From CAZCBD01 sp964496755 (GTDB taxonomy: Bacteria > Bacteroidota > Ignavibacteria > Ignavibacteriales > Melioribacteraceae): DNA of 7,758 bases. Positions 7,742-7,758 of this stretch are shown here, one piece after another. The notes beneath the pieces were generated by a model that saw nothing but the letters and a program-made list of their open reading frames with translations, was not told where the DNA came from and did no database searches. Position 1 is the first letter of the stretch, and each line of letters opens with the position of its first letter. The position numbers and the translations under genes were made by a program. The stretch covers positions 1-7,758 of the forward strand of contig CAZCBD010000133.1 in assembly GCA_964496755.1 (NCBI GenBank), given 5' to 3'.

Positions 7742-7758
7742 CTATATACTATCATGTC

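Overview
The window comes from an AT-rich bacterium, most likely of the Fibrobacteres-Chlorobi-Bacteroidetes (FCB) superphylum. Three things point there: a C-terminal secretion tag of the YPNPFNPTT type (type IX secretion or a related pathway), a membrane-anchored AraC-type regulator of the kind common in Bacteroidota and relatives, and an apparent cobalamin-dependent ribonucleotide reductase. Cloacimonadota, Ignavibacteriota and Bacteroidota all remain possible; the sequence alone does not decide between them.

Layout. (1) Bases 3-863, + strand: the 3' part of a gene for a transmembrane AraC-family transcription regulator, cut by the left edge. (2) Bases 864-990: a 127-bp AT-rich spacer with a small dyad (948-958) and a clear Shine-Dalgarno sequence (974-980), but no promoter I can defend. 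(3) Bases 991-7164, + strand: one 2057-residue secreted mosaic protein. It has a signal peptide, an LVIVD-like beta-propeller, a GC-rich InlB-type repeat module, an Ig-like region, a parallel beta-helix of about 750 residues, two Big-type Ig-like domains and a C-terminal sorting domain. (4) Bases 7165-7261: a convergent intergenic gap holding a large imperfect inverted repeat (7178-7229). (5) Bases 7262-7758, - strand: the 3' end of a gene that looks like the C-terminus of an adenosylcobalamin-dependent ribonucleotide reductase (NrdJ). Its reading frame appears broken close to the right edge, at a sequence matching a classical -1 slippery heptamer.

How the parts relate. The regulator and the giant gene are codirectional, so the regulator could control the secreted protein, but no binding site proves it. 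The giant protein is probably exported by Sec, moved across the outer membrane through its C-terminal tag, and displayed or released as an adhesin or glycan-binding protein. No catalytic residues were recognised. The ribonucleotide reductase belongs to DNA precursor synthesis and looks functionally unrelated. I saw no tRNA, rRNA, CRISPR array, insertion sequence or phage gene. The points most worth a second look are the possible frameshift in the reductase, the inverted repeat between the convergent genes, and the GC-rich module inside the giant gene.
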